Assembly (NCBI GenBank): GCA_031289235.1
Contig: JAITPU010000023.1
Location: 1 to 15,949 of the forward strand
DNA: 15,949 nt
Direction: 5' to 3'
Origin: Eubacteriales Family XIII. Incertae Sedis bacterium
GTDB taxonomy: Bacteria; Bacillota; Clostridia; Peptostreptococcales; Anaerovoracaceae
Below are positions 7,120-13,770 of this stretch, in pieces. A program made the position numbers and the translations under genes. The notes under the pieces were generated by a model that was not told where the DNA came from, ran no database searches, and saw nothing but the letters and a program-made list of their open reading frames with translations. The first letter of the stretch is position 1, and each line of letters begins with the position of its first letter.

Positions 7120-7154
7120 AAGAGTGGGCAGCAATTACCCACTCTTTGATTTTT
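7120..7154 (+). terminator. Strong intrinsic terminator in the rimP leader (candidate attenuator)
   Basis: AAGAGTGGG at 7120-7128 pairs perfectly with CCCACTCTT at 7138-7146 around a 9-nt loop, followed by TGATTTTT. It lies 192 bp upstream of the rimP ATG and downstream of the candidate promoters, so it would stop most leader transcripts before rimP. As I recall, B. subtilis NusA controls its own operon through NusA-stimulated termination in the leader; a hairpin here fits that model. It could alternatively serve only as terminator for the upstream operon. Confidence 0.8.
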
Positions 7155-7170
7155 GCGAGGCTGTTTTTTT

Positions 7171-7187
7171 AAGGTGTTACGGATGGC
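7171..7187 (+). repeat. Duplicate of the rimP RBS/start region, upstream copy
   Basis: AAGGTGTTACGGATGGC occurs here and again at 7335-7351, 164 bp apart, where it carries the ribosome-binding site and ATG of rimP. Similarity continues weakly past the exact match (GGAAAACAG here, GGAAAAAAG after one extra C there). Confidence 0.9.
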
Positions 7188-7218
7188 GGAAAACAGTATC
7201 TACTTGATGAAGCCCTAA
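7183..7218 (+). CDS. Possible 11-codon mini-ORF (leader peptide or remnant of an older rimP start)
   Basis: The upstream copy of the duplicated RBS/start reads into ATG GCG GAA AAC and stops at TAA 7216-7218, giving MAENSIYLMKP. The ribosome-binding site (AAGGTG, 6 nt before ATG) is identical to that of rimP, so initiation here is plausible. The peptide has no recognised family. It may be a decayed duplicate of the rimP start rather than a functional leader peptide. Confidence 0.25.
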   Translation: MAENSIYLMKP

Positions 7219-7226
7219 CCCAATTT

Positions 7227-7299
7227 GCGGAGTAAATTGATGGTAGGTCTCATGCGAAAATTTCCAAAATCTTTGATTTTGTGAAATTTACCGCTCCGC
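7227..7299 (+). repeat. Nested imperfect inverted repeat / stem-loop in the rimP leader
   Basis: The inner hairpin 7258-7289 has 14 base pairs: AAATTTC then CAAAATC, a TTT loop, GATTTTG, one bulged T, and GAAATTT. The outer arms GCGGAG (7227-7232) and CTCCGC (7294-7299) can pair, extended by TAAATT with AATTTA across a 3-nt bulge, in an alternative fold that uses part of the inner right arm. There is no T-run after it, so it is not an intrinsic terminator. Confidence 0.65.
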
Positions 7300-7334
7300 T
7301 TTAAGGTAAGGTTTTAAATGCGAATCAGTATTAT

Positions 7335-7351
7335 AAGGTGTTACGGATGGC
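7335..7351 (+). repeat. rimP RBS/start-region repeat, downstream copy
   Basis: This is the second exact copy of AAGGTGTTACGGATGGC. It supplies AAGGTG as the Shine-Dalgarno and the ATG of rimP at 7347. See the upstream copy at 7171-7187. Confidence 0.9.
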
Positions 7352-7826
7352 CGGAAAAAAGATCGCGAACTTGGTAAATGAACTGATTTCGGAGTTTTTA
7401 AGCGAAAATGGCTATGAGCTTTACCGTACTGAATTCGTAAAAGAAGGAAGGGCTTGGTTCCTGCGCGTATACATTGAGCGAAGCGCCGGATTTGAGGAAA
7501 TGGGTATAGGAACCGACGACTGCGAGCGTGTGAGCCGTTTTTTAGAGGCGAGACTTGACGAAATCGACCCAATAGAGCAGAATTATTATCTGGAAGTTTC
7601 CTCTCCGGGGTTAGACAGGGAACTCTTAACGGAGAAAGATTACGCGCGGTTCGCGGGGCGCGCCGTGCTGATAAGGCTGTATAAAGCGCTGGACGGCAAA
7701 AAGACCATACGCGGCGTTCTCCGCGGAATTTCAGATGGAAAAATCCGCGTCGCGGATGAAACGGGAAAGCAGTCGGAACTGCCGATGGAAGCTGTTGCAA
7801 AGGCGAAGCTGGAAGTGATTTTCTAA
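7347..7826 (+). CDS. rimP: Ribosome maturation factor RimP
   Basis: RimP binds the 30S precursor and helps late assembly of the small subunit. The 159-aa product has the two-domain RimP pattern. The N-terminal domain includes ELYRTEFVKEGRAWFLRVYIE and GIGTDDCERVSRFLEARLDE, followed by the hallmark YYLEVSSPGLDREL. The C-terminal Sm-like domain starts at about residue 90 (RAVLIRLYKA, KTIRGVLRGI). ATG 7347 is preferred over GTG 7338 because AAGGTG at 7335-7340 lies 6 nt upstream of the ATG and overlaps the GTG. rimP directly upstream of nusA (25-bp gap) is a very widely conserved order. Expression is probably governed by the long leader with the terminator at 7120-7154. Confidence 0.95.
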   Translation: MAGKKIANLVNELISEFLSENGYELYRTEFVKEGRAWFLRVYIERSAGFEEMGIGTDDCERVSRFLEARLDEIDPIEQNYYLEVSSPGLDRELLTEKDYARFAGRAVLIRLYKALDGKKTIRGVLRGISDGKIRVADETGKQSELPMEAVAKAKLEVIF

Positions 7827-7851
7827 GATAGTCAGGAGGACATAAACGACG

Positions 7852-9108
7852 ATGAACAGGGAATTTATTCTTGCGGTGGAAGACTTGGAACGTGAAAGGG
7901 AAATATCGAAAGATTTATTGATAGAGGCGATAGAAACGGCGCTTTTGTCCGCCTACAAGAAAAATTACGGGACCTCGCAGAATGTTCGCGTGAATATCGA
8001 CAGGGAAACGGGGGATATCGACGTTTTCATGCGCCGGGACGTGGTCGGCGAGGTGGAGGATGAACTGACGCAGATCGCGCTTGAGGACGTGATCAAATTC
8101 GATCCCGGTTATCAGGTCGGCGATGCGATAGAATACAGGGTTGTGCCTAAGGATTTCGGACGCATCGCCGCTCAGACCGCCAAACAGGTAGTTGTGCAGC
8201 GCATAAGGGAAGCGGAGCGCGGCGTCATCTTTGACGATTATGTCAACCGTCAGGGCGAAATCGTCACCGGCGTCATTCAGCGGGTAGTCAACAGCGAAAC
8301 CGTGTTCGTCAGCATGGGGAAAACGGAAGGGATTATGGCCGGCGCGGAGCAGGTGAGGGGCGAGCGCTATCAATTGAACAGCAGGATGAAGTTTTATATC
8401 ATGGATGTGCGAAAAACGATGAAAGGTCCGCAGATTTACCTGTCGAGGTCTCACCCGGGGCTTGTGAAGCGTCTCTTTGAACTGGAAGTGCCGGAAATTG
8501 AGGACGGAATCGTGGAAATACGGGGCCTTGCGAGAGAAGCGGGTTCCAGAACGAAAGTGGCGGTTTGCACTTTCGACGCGAACGTGGATCCCGTCGGCGC
8601 CTGTGTCGGCGCGCGAGGCTCGCGCGTACAGGCGGTTGTGGACGAACTCTTTGGCGAGAAAATCGACATAATTAACTGGAGCGACAATCCGGAGAAAAAT
8701 GTCAGCAGCGCGCTTTCGCCGGCAAAGGTGGAAGAGGTTCTTTTCGACGCGGACGGGAAATTCGCCGTCGTGGTCGTGCCGGACTATCAGCTTTCCCTCG
8801 CCATCGGCAAAGAGGGGCAAAATGTGCGGCTTGCCGCGAAATTATGCGGTTTGAAGATAGATATAAGGAGCCACAGCCAGTATTTTTCCGACGAAAGTGA
8901 AGATGAAGAGGAGAACGCCGCGGGAGATGAGAGCGGAGCGGCGGAATCGGCCGCGATGGACGCTCTTGAGCCGGAGGACACGAATATAGGGCTTGCGGAG
9001 GATTACGCTGCGGAAGATGAGAGCGGGGCGGCGGAACCGGCCGCGACGGACGCTCTTGAGCCGGAGGACGCGGATATAGGGCTTGCGGAGGAGGACGCTG
9101 CGGAATGA
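7852..9108 (+). CDS. nusA: Transcription termination/antitermination factor NusA
   Basis: NusA binds RNA polymerase and nascent RNA and modulates pausing, intrinsic termination and antitermination. The 418-aa protein has the N-terminal polymerase-binding domain (about 1-125), an S1 domain from about 133 (QGEIVTGVIQRVV), KH1 with GARG at 253-256, and KH2 with IGKEGQN at 318-324. It lacks the proteobacterial C-terminal AR domains, as usual in Gram-positive bacteria. Instead, residues 346-418 form a very acidic Glu/Ala/Asp tail made mostly of two 30-residue tandem repeats (359-388 and 389-418). AGGAGG at 7834-7839 is 12 nt before the ATG, longer than ideal, and no nearer start is in frame. rnpM overlaps its stop by 4 bp. 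NusA may feed back on its own leader terminator; that is inference. Confidence 0.96.
   Translation: MNREFILAVEDLEREREISKDLLIEAIETALLSAYKKNYGTSQNVRVNIDRETGDIDVFMRRDVVGEVEDELTQIALEDVIKFDPGYQVGDAIEYRVVPKDFGRIAAQTAKQVVVQRIREAERGVIFDDYVNRQGEIVTGVIQRVVNSETVFVSMGKTEGIMAGAEQVRGERYQLNSRMKFYIMDVRKTMKGPQIYLSRSHPGLVKRLFELEVPEIEDGIVEIRGLAREAGSRTKVAVCTFDANVDPVGACVGARGSRVQAVVDELFGEKIDIINWSDNPEKNVSSALSPAKVEEVLFDADGKFAVVVVPDYQLSLAIGKEGQNVRLAAKLCGLKIDIRSHSQYFSDESEDEEENAAGDESGAAESAAMDALEPEDTNIGLAEDYAAEDESGAAEPAATDALEPEDADIGLAEEDAAE
8926..9105 (+). repeat. 90-bp tandem duplication encoding the NusA acidic tail
   Basis: Two in-frame 90-bp units, 8926-9015 and 9016-9105, match at 83 of 90 positions. Each encodes 30 residues beginning DESGAAE and ending with AAE. 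Five of the seven differences change the amino acid, and the acidic, Ala-rich character is kept. The second unit ends directly before the nusA stop codon. Confidence 0.95.
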
Positions 9109-9413
9109 AGACAAAAAAAACGCCGATGCGTCGGTGCGCGGGCTGTATGGAATCCAAGCCCAAGAAAGAACTGATCAGGATCGTGGGATACGACGGCGGC
9201 GTTTGCGTTGATTCCACAGGGAAAGCCAACGGGAGAGGGATATATCTCTGCGCGGATGAACAGTGTTTCGCGAAAGCGAAGAAAAGACGCGCGATCGGCA
9301 GAGGGCTGAAGGTCGATTTGGCAGAAACGCAGACGGACCGGTTGTTTGAAGAATTCTCAATTCTTAAAAGCGAGAGGCAGGGGAGGTGTTCGGATGAGCA
9401 TGAAAATATATGA
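9105..9413 (+). CDS. rnpM: RnpM (YlxR family, DUF448), RNase P modulator
   Basis: A 102-aa YlxR-family protein. Recent work on this family, as I recall it, describes binding to RNase P RNA and modulation of its activity, hence RnpM; older annotation calls it a nucleic-acid-binding protein. The family motif RRCAGC at residues 9-14 and GRGIYLC at 43-49, with another cysteine at 54, are present, so four cysteines could form a metal or structural site. The ATG overlaps the nusA stop in ATGA. The C-terminal 20 bp overlap the infB start. The usual downstream partner ylxQ (L7Ae-like) is not present, so infB follows directly. Confidence 0.92.
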   Translation: MKTKKTPMRRCAGCMESKPKKELIRIVGYDGGVCVDSTGKANGRGIYLCADEQCFAKAKKRRAIGRGLKVDLAETQTDRLFEEFSILKSERQGRCSDEHENI

Positions 9414-12282
9414 ATTGGCGAAAGAATTGGGAATGGCCAGCAAGGAGTTGCTCTTGAAGGCGAATTCTATGGGGGTTGAAGCGAAAAGCCACATGAGCGC
9501 GATTTCGGACATAGACGCGGTCGCCGTAAAAAATGCGGTTACGCGCGGAAGAAGCGGCACGGAGACGAAGATCATAAAGGTTGCTCCCAGGAAAAATAAA
9601 AAAGAGACGGACGAAGACGAACCTCGCGTCGTTGTAAAGGCGGCTGTAATGCGCGCGGCAAGCACCGGCGTCAGGCAAAAGTCTGATTATGGAGCAAAAT
9701 CGCCCGCAAAGGAAAACTTGCAGACGCCTAAACCTCTTCAGGGCGCGGTCAGAAGGGCTGTGGACGGAATTCCCGTGGATGTCGTGAGGATACCCGCCGC
9801 AGCGCGGCAACCGGATGAGAAGGAGCAGGAGCTTGAGAGCGCCGGACGGCAGCCGGCGCTGAAAGAAGCGCAGCCTGAACAAAAAACGGAAGTGCCGGTG
9901 AAGACAGACAAGCCGGAGAATCCGGATAAAATCGGCAAGAAAGCGGAGATCGCGATGATTCCGCAAAGCAGGCGTGTCGAACGCGCGGAAATAGAAAAAG
10001 AGGAACTGGAATCCCGTGAGGAGATCGCGAGGCAGGCGGAAACTGCGGCGGGCGAATCTGCTGAAAAGAATGAAGAGGCGCTTTCAAAAGAAGGACGCGA
10101 GCGCGGAAAGGAACAGCGTCAGCCCGTTTCGCGTGAACACGCGGATCGCAAGTCTCAGGAAAACAGGCCGCGGCGGCCTGCGGGAACGGGAGAGGGTTAT
10201 GAAAGAAAGCCGTCCCGCCCCGCGGCAGCCGGCGTAAGCCGTGACGAACGTCCTTCCGGATCCGCTAACACCGCGGGACGCGCCCGTAAACCGGCGGTTT
10301 CCGCCAGAACGCCTGTGAACCGCGCCGCGCGGCCGGCGGCGGGAAAGGTTGAGCGCAAACAGCCGGAACGCGCCGGAACACGCCGGAAGGACAAGGATAC
10401 TTCTCCGGGCGTAAAGCGCGTGTACCATAATGTTTCATTGGAAAAACGTTCGTCGAAGCCGAAGAGCAGGCCGAGGCCTCAGCAGAAGATTGAATCCGCC
10501 GAAACCGAGCTTATGCAAGACCTCGCTCCCGGAACTATGGTGATCAACGTGCCCATAACCGTGGCCGGTTTCGCCGAACAGGTCGAAAGAACGACTTCAG
10601 AAATCATAATGAAGCTCATGAGACTGGGCGTTATGGCGAATATAAATCAGAATATTGACGAGGATACGGCCATGGTCCTTGCGGAAGAGTTGGACGTCCC
10701 CATAGTTATAGGGAAAAATCTCGGCGATTTGCAGGAAGAAGGTATAGAGAGTTTTGAGGACAAGGAAGAAGATCTGAAATCAAGACCTCCCGTCATTACG
10801 GTCATGGGGCATGTCGATCACGGTAAAACCTCGCTTCTTGACGCGATCCGCAAGACTAACGTCACCATGGGCGAGGCCGGTGGCATAACCCAGCATATCG
10901 GCGCGTCCGAGGTCACGGTCAACGGCGAGCGCATAGTATTTTTGGATACGCCGGGACACGAAGCGTTTACGGCCATGCGCGCGCGCGGCGCTCACGTCAC
11001 GGATATAGCCGTGCTTGTCGTCGCTGCCGACGACGGCGTCAAACCGCAGACTGTCGAGTCGATCAGCCACGCGAAAGCGGCCGGGGTTCCGGTTATCGTC
11101 GCCATCAATAAGATCGACAAACCCGGGGCCAATCCAGACCGCGTCAGGCAGGAACTCGCGGATCAGGGGATACTTGTGGAGGGCTGGGGCGGAACGACCA
11201 TATGTGTGCTCGTTTCGGCCAAGAGCGGCGAAGGTATTGTAAGCCTGCTGGAAATGATCCTGCTGCAGGCGGAGATATTGGAACTCAGAGCGAATCCCGG
11301 CCGTCTGGGCGTGGGCACAGTCATAGAAGCCCGGTTAGACAGGACGAAAGGCCCCGTAGCCACCCTTCTGGTGCTCAACGGCACTCTGGAATCCGGCATG
11401 TATATAGTAGCGGGAACCACCAGCGGCAGGGTTAGGGCCATGACGGACGGACAGGGAAATCTCATTCGGAAAGCGGGGCCCGCCGCCGCCGTTGAGATTC
11501 TGGGGCTGACGGAAGCGCCGCAGGCGGGAGACGAGTTCAACGCGCTGCGGGACGGCGTCGCCGCCCGCGAAATCGCCCTGAACAGAAAGGCGAAGCTGCG
11601 GGAAGAAGTCATGGCGAGAAATTCCAGCACAACCCTCGAAAAATTATTCAGCCAAATACAGGAAGGCGAGACGCGTGAGCTGAACCTCATCATCAAGGGC
11701 GACGTCCAAGGTTCCGTCGGAGCGCTTGACGCGTCCCTTGAAAAACTGAGAAATGAAAATGTCAGGGTGAAAATCGTGCATACAGGCGTGGGAACTGTCA
11801 CCGAGTCGGATATCATGCTTGCCAGCGCCGCGGGCGCGATCATCATCGCCTTCAACGTGCGCCCCGGCAGCGCTGTAAGCAATATGGCCAAGCTTGAAAA
11901 TGTGGAAATCAGAACCTATCGCGTTATTTACGACGTTATCAGCGATGTGGAAGCCGCGATGAAGGGTATGCTGGACCCGGTGTTCCATGAGGTGGTTCTG
12001 GGCGAAGCGGAAGTCAGAAATATCTTCAGAATACCCGGCGCCGGTGTGGTCGCGGGGGCGTATGTGACGGAAGGAAAGATGCTGCGCAACGCTGATATCC
12101 GCCTTGTCCGCGACGGCGCCGTCGTCCTCGAAGGCAAGATTGCTTCGCTGAGGCGGTTCAAGGATGATGTAAGGGAAGTCGTCCATAGTTACGAATGCGG
12201 GATCGGGATTGAAAATTACAATGATATAAAAGAAGGCGACGTGATTGAAGCCTTTACAATGGAAGAGACGAAAAGGGAATAG
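9394..12282 (+). CDS. infB: Translation initiation factor IF-2
   Basis: IF-2 is the GTPase that brings initiator fMet-tRNA to the 30S subunit and promotes subunit joining. The 962-aa protein has an N-terminal IF2N domain (MSMKIYELAKELGMASKELL), then about 330 residues of low-complexity, highly charged Lys/Arg/Glu/Pro/Ala linker, and a second IF2N-like segment before the G domain. The G domain shows G1 GHVDHGKT at 472-479, G3 DTPGH at 518-522, G4 NKID at 572-575 and G5 SAK at 608-610. C-terminal domains end with the GIGIENYNDIKEGDVIE block that is usual for the fMet-tRNA-binding region. GGGAGGTG at 9381-9388 fixes ATG 9394; the longer in-frame ATG at 9346 lies inside rnpM and lacks such a site. 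It overlaps rnpM by 20 bp. Confidence 0.97.
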   Translation: MSMKIYELAKELGMASKELLLKANSMGVEAKSHMSAISDIDAVAVKNAVTRGRSGTETKIIKVAPRKNKKETDEDEPRVVVKAAVMRAASTGVRQKSDYGAKSPAKENLQTPKPLQGAVRRAVDGIPVDVVRIPAAARQPDEKEQELESAGRQPALKEAQPEQKTEVPVKTDKPENPDKIGKKAEIAMIPQSRRVERAEIEKEELESREEIARQAETAAGESAEKNEEALSKEGRERGKEQRQPVSREHADRKSQENRPRRPAGTGEGYERKPSRPAAAGVSRDERPSGSANTAGRARKPAVSARTPVNRAARPAAGKVERKQPERAGTRRKDKDTSPGVKRVYHNVSLEKRSSKPKSRPRPQQKIESAETELMQDLAPGTMVINVPITVAGFAEQVERTTSEIIMKLMRLGVMANINQNIDEDTAMVLAEELDVPIVIGKNLGDLQEEGIESFEDKEEDLKSRPPVITVMGHVDHGKTSLLDAIRKTNVTMGEAGGITQHIGASEVTVNGERIVFLDTPGHEAFTAMRARGAHVTDIAVLVVAADDGVKPQTVESISHAKAAGVPVIVAINKIDKPGANPDRVRQELADQGILVEGWGGTTICVLVSAKSGEGIVSLLEMILLQAEILELRANPGRLGVGTVIEARLDRTKGPVATLLVLNGTLESGMYIVAGTTSGRVRAMTDGQGNLIRKAGPAAAVEILGLTEAPQAGDEFNALRDGVAAREIALNRKAKLREEVMARNSSTTLEKLFSQIQEGETRELNLIIKGDVQGSVGALDASLEKLRNENVRVKIVHTGVGTVTESDIMLASAAGAIIIAFNVRPGSAVSNMAKLENVEIRTYRVIYDVISDVEAAMKGMLDPVFHEVVLGEAEVRNIFRIPGAGVVAGAYVTEGKMLRNADIRLVRDGAVVLEGKIASLRRFKDDVREVVHSYECGIGIENYNDIKEGDVIEAFTMEETKRE

Positions 12283-12327
12283 TCCCTGTTAAAGCATTGA
12301 AATTGCTGCGCGAAAAGAGAATAGTCC
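12269..12327 (+). repeat. Short direct repeat flanking the infB-rbfA junction
   Basis: CGAAAAGGGAATAGTCC at 12269-12285 spans the infB stop codon. CGAAAAGAGAATAGTCC at 12311-12327 ends directly before the rbfA ATG. The 17-bp copies differ at one base and are 42 bp apart. The second copy provides the only purine-rich candidate ribosome-binding site (AAGAGA) for rbfA. Confidence 0.75.
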
Positions 12328-12762
12328 ATGAAAAAGACTAATTACCGAAGGGCCCGGCTGGCCGGGGAAATAAAACGCATAGTCGGCGGTCTGCTGCAAA
12401 CGGAATTGAAGGATCCGCGGTTTTTCGGGATCGTAAGCGTTTCCGGCGCGGAAGTGACAGCCGACGGCGGTTGCGCCGTTCTTTATATCTCGGTGCTCGG
12501 GGATATGTCCGGCGAGAACGCGGACGAGGAGAAAAAGCGCGAGATACTGGAAGCTTTTCGCGGCGCGGGAGGCTTCCTGCGAAAAGAAGTCGGTGCGCGG
12601 CTCAGACTGCGGCGCACGCCGGAATTGCTTTTCAGACTTGATGAGTCTCAGGAATACGGAAGGCATATCGAAAGAATTATCAATGATCTCGGCATACGCC
12701 CTGATCAGGATGAAAGCGGCGCGGACGGCGTTCTTCCGCAGACGGGAAGTGATACAGAATGA
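12328..12762 (+). CDS. rbfA: 30S ribosome-binding factor RbfA
   Basis: RbfA is a KH-fold assembly factor that binds the free 30S subunit near the 5' helix of 16S rRNA and is needed for late maturation and cold growth. The 144-aa protein opens with RRARLAGEIKRIVGGLLQTELKDPR, then the GIVSVSGAEVTADGGCAVLYISVLG strand region, and LRKEVGARLRLRRTPELLFRLDES. All are characteristic of the family. About 25 C-terminal residues (PDQDESGADGVLPQTGSDTE) look unstructured. The Shine-Dalgarno is weak (AAGAGA, inside the short direct repeat). It ends in an ATGA overlap with nrnA, so the two are probably translationally coupled. A ylxP gene, found before rbfA in some Bacillota, is not present. Confidence 0.95.
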   Translation: MKKTNYRRARLAGEIKRIVGGLLQTELKDPRFFGIVSVSGAEVTADGGCAVLYISVLGDMSGENADEEKKREILEAFRGAGGFLRKEVGARLRLRRTPELLFRLDESQEYGRHIERIINDLGIRPDQDESGADGVLPQTGSDTE

Positions 12763-13751
12763 ACGGTTTGACAGACGGAAGCGCCCTTAAGAAGATCGCC
12801 GCCGCGATTGAGAAGGCGAAGACAGCGCTTATTTTTCCGCATATATCAGTTGACGGAGACGCCCTTGGTTCGTCAGTGGCTCTTTGCAGGGCTATGCGGA
12901 AGCAGGGCAAAGATGTTTGGATACAAATCGAAGACGCGATTCCCGAAAATCTGAAATTCATGGATAAAGGTTATACGACCGCGGATTCGGACAGGATCGC
13001 GGCGGCGGATCTGTGTATAGCGCTTGATTGCGGTGAAACCGGCCGTTTCCCCAAAAGAAAAGAGAAATTTTTCAGCGGCGGGATGACCGTGTGCATAGAT
13101 CATCATTTTACCACGGAGCCTTTTGCCGATCTCAACTATATAGACGCGGACGCCGCCGCGACCGCTGAGATCGTATATGCGCTGCTCGGGGAGTTGGGCG
13201 CGGAAATCGACGCGGAAACGGCGGAAGCCATATATACCGGCATAGTGACGGACACAGGAAGGTTTGGGTATTCCAACACCACGAAGAAGACGCACCTGAT
13301 CGCCGCGGAGCTTTTGGATCTGGGCGCGGATCCGTCTAAAATAGCGGTTTTGCTTTTTCAAAGCGTGAGGCGGGAAAAACTCGCGCTGAACTCAAAGGTC
13401 ATGGATACTCTGGAAATCTTTGCGGAAGGCAAGGGGGCCATCGCCGTCATGACGCGGAAAATGCTGACGGAAACCGGCGCTGAAGCGGATGAAAGCGAAG
13501 GTATCGTGGAGCAGCTGCGCAATATACGGGGTGTGGAAGTAGCGGGACTTGTGAAGGAGATCAACTTCCGTCAGGTGAAGGTAAGTCTGCGGGCGAAAAA
13601 CGGATACGGCGTATCGGAGCTGGCTTCAGCGTTTGGCGGCGGCGGCCATATAAGGGCCGCGGGTTATATCGCGGCGGCGGTTCCGAAAGAGGCGGCCGCG
13701 GAGTTAAAAGCTGAAATCGAAAAGCTTTTAAAGAAAAATCCAGAGGCTTAG
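12759..13751 (+). CDS. nrnA: DHH-family oligoribonuclease / pAp phosphatase NrnA
   Basis: NrnA degrades very short RNA oligomers (nanoRNAs) and dephosphorylates 3'-phosphoadenosine 5'-phosphate; it replaces Orn in many Gram-positive bacteria. The 330-aa protein has the DHH-domain metal motifs DGDALGSS (Asp32 and Asp34), DCGE (Asp90), IDHH with Asp114-His115-His116, and TDTGRFGYSNT. The C-terminal DHHA1 domain carries the nucleotide-binding GGGGHIRAAG motif. All catalytic residues are present. ATG 12759 overlaps the rbfA stop by 4 bp, and truB begins 19 bp after the stop. The rbfA-nrnA-truB order is a standard Bacillota arrangement. Confidence 0.95.
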   Translation: MNGLTDGSALKKIAAAIEKAKTALIFPHISVDGDALGSSVALCRAMRKQGKDVWIQIEDAIPENLKFMDKGYTTADSDRIAAADLCIALDCGETGRFPKRKEKFFSGGMTVCIDHHFTTEPFADLNYIDADAAATAEIVYALLGELGAEIDAETAEAIYTGIVTDTGRFGYSNTTKKTHLIAAELLDLGADPSKIAVLLFQSVRREKLALNSKVMDTLEIFAEGKGAIAVMTRKMLTETGAEADESEGIVEQLRNIRGVEVAGLVKEINFRQVKVSLRAKNGYGVSELASAFGGGGHIRAAGYIAAAVPKEAAAELKAEIEKLLKKNPEA

Positions 13752-13770
13752 GGCGGAAGACTTGACGAAT

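Larger units (their letters stand above)
6856..7346 (+). other. 491-bp non-coding region between the SPFH gene and rimP (leader of the nusA operon)
   Basis: No convincing protein gene is present. In order it holds a 54-bp dispersed repeat copy (6868-6921), a weak hairpin with AT-rich tail (6931-6960), two adjacent perfect 7-1-7 inverted repeats overlapping a candidate promoter (6962-7000), and a GGCG/CGCC hairpin (7035-7048). Then come a strong intrinsic terminator (7120-7154), a first copy of the rimP start-region repeat (7171-7187), an AT-rich hairpin nested in a GC-tipped stem (7227-7299), and the second copy of the start-region repeat at the true rimP start. The layout is most simply read as 3' end of one operon plus an attenuated 5' leader of the next. 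Confidence 0.75.

Noticed and set aside
6801..7142. 113-aa minus-strand open frame in the SPFH-rimP gap
   Set aside because: It would start inside the arm of the terminator hairpin, lacks a ribosome-binding site, ends inside the SPFH gene and shows no family resemblance.
7188..7334. Complete miniature transposon (MITE) between the rimP start repeats
   Set aside because: The segment's ends show no terminal inverted repeats and a 17-bp target duplication would be long. The data support an insertion or recombination event but not a specific element class.
6856..7346. T-box, riboswitch or tRNA in the rimP leader
   Set aside because: No T-box core, no cloverleaf and no known riboswitch consensus could be recognised. 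The hairpins are explained as terminator, dyads and a local inverted repeat.
7915..8820. 301-aa minus-strand open frame across nusA
   Set aside because: It covers the S1 and KH domains of nusA in antisense, shows no motif, and is explained by codon bias.
11163..11891. 242-aa minus-strand open frame across infB
   Set aside because: It is antisense to the conserved G domain and later domains of IF-2, with Ser/Thr/Ala-rich composition typical of an antisense shadow in GC-rich coding DNA.
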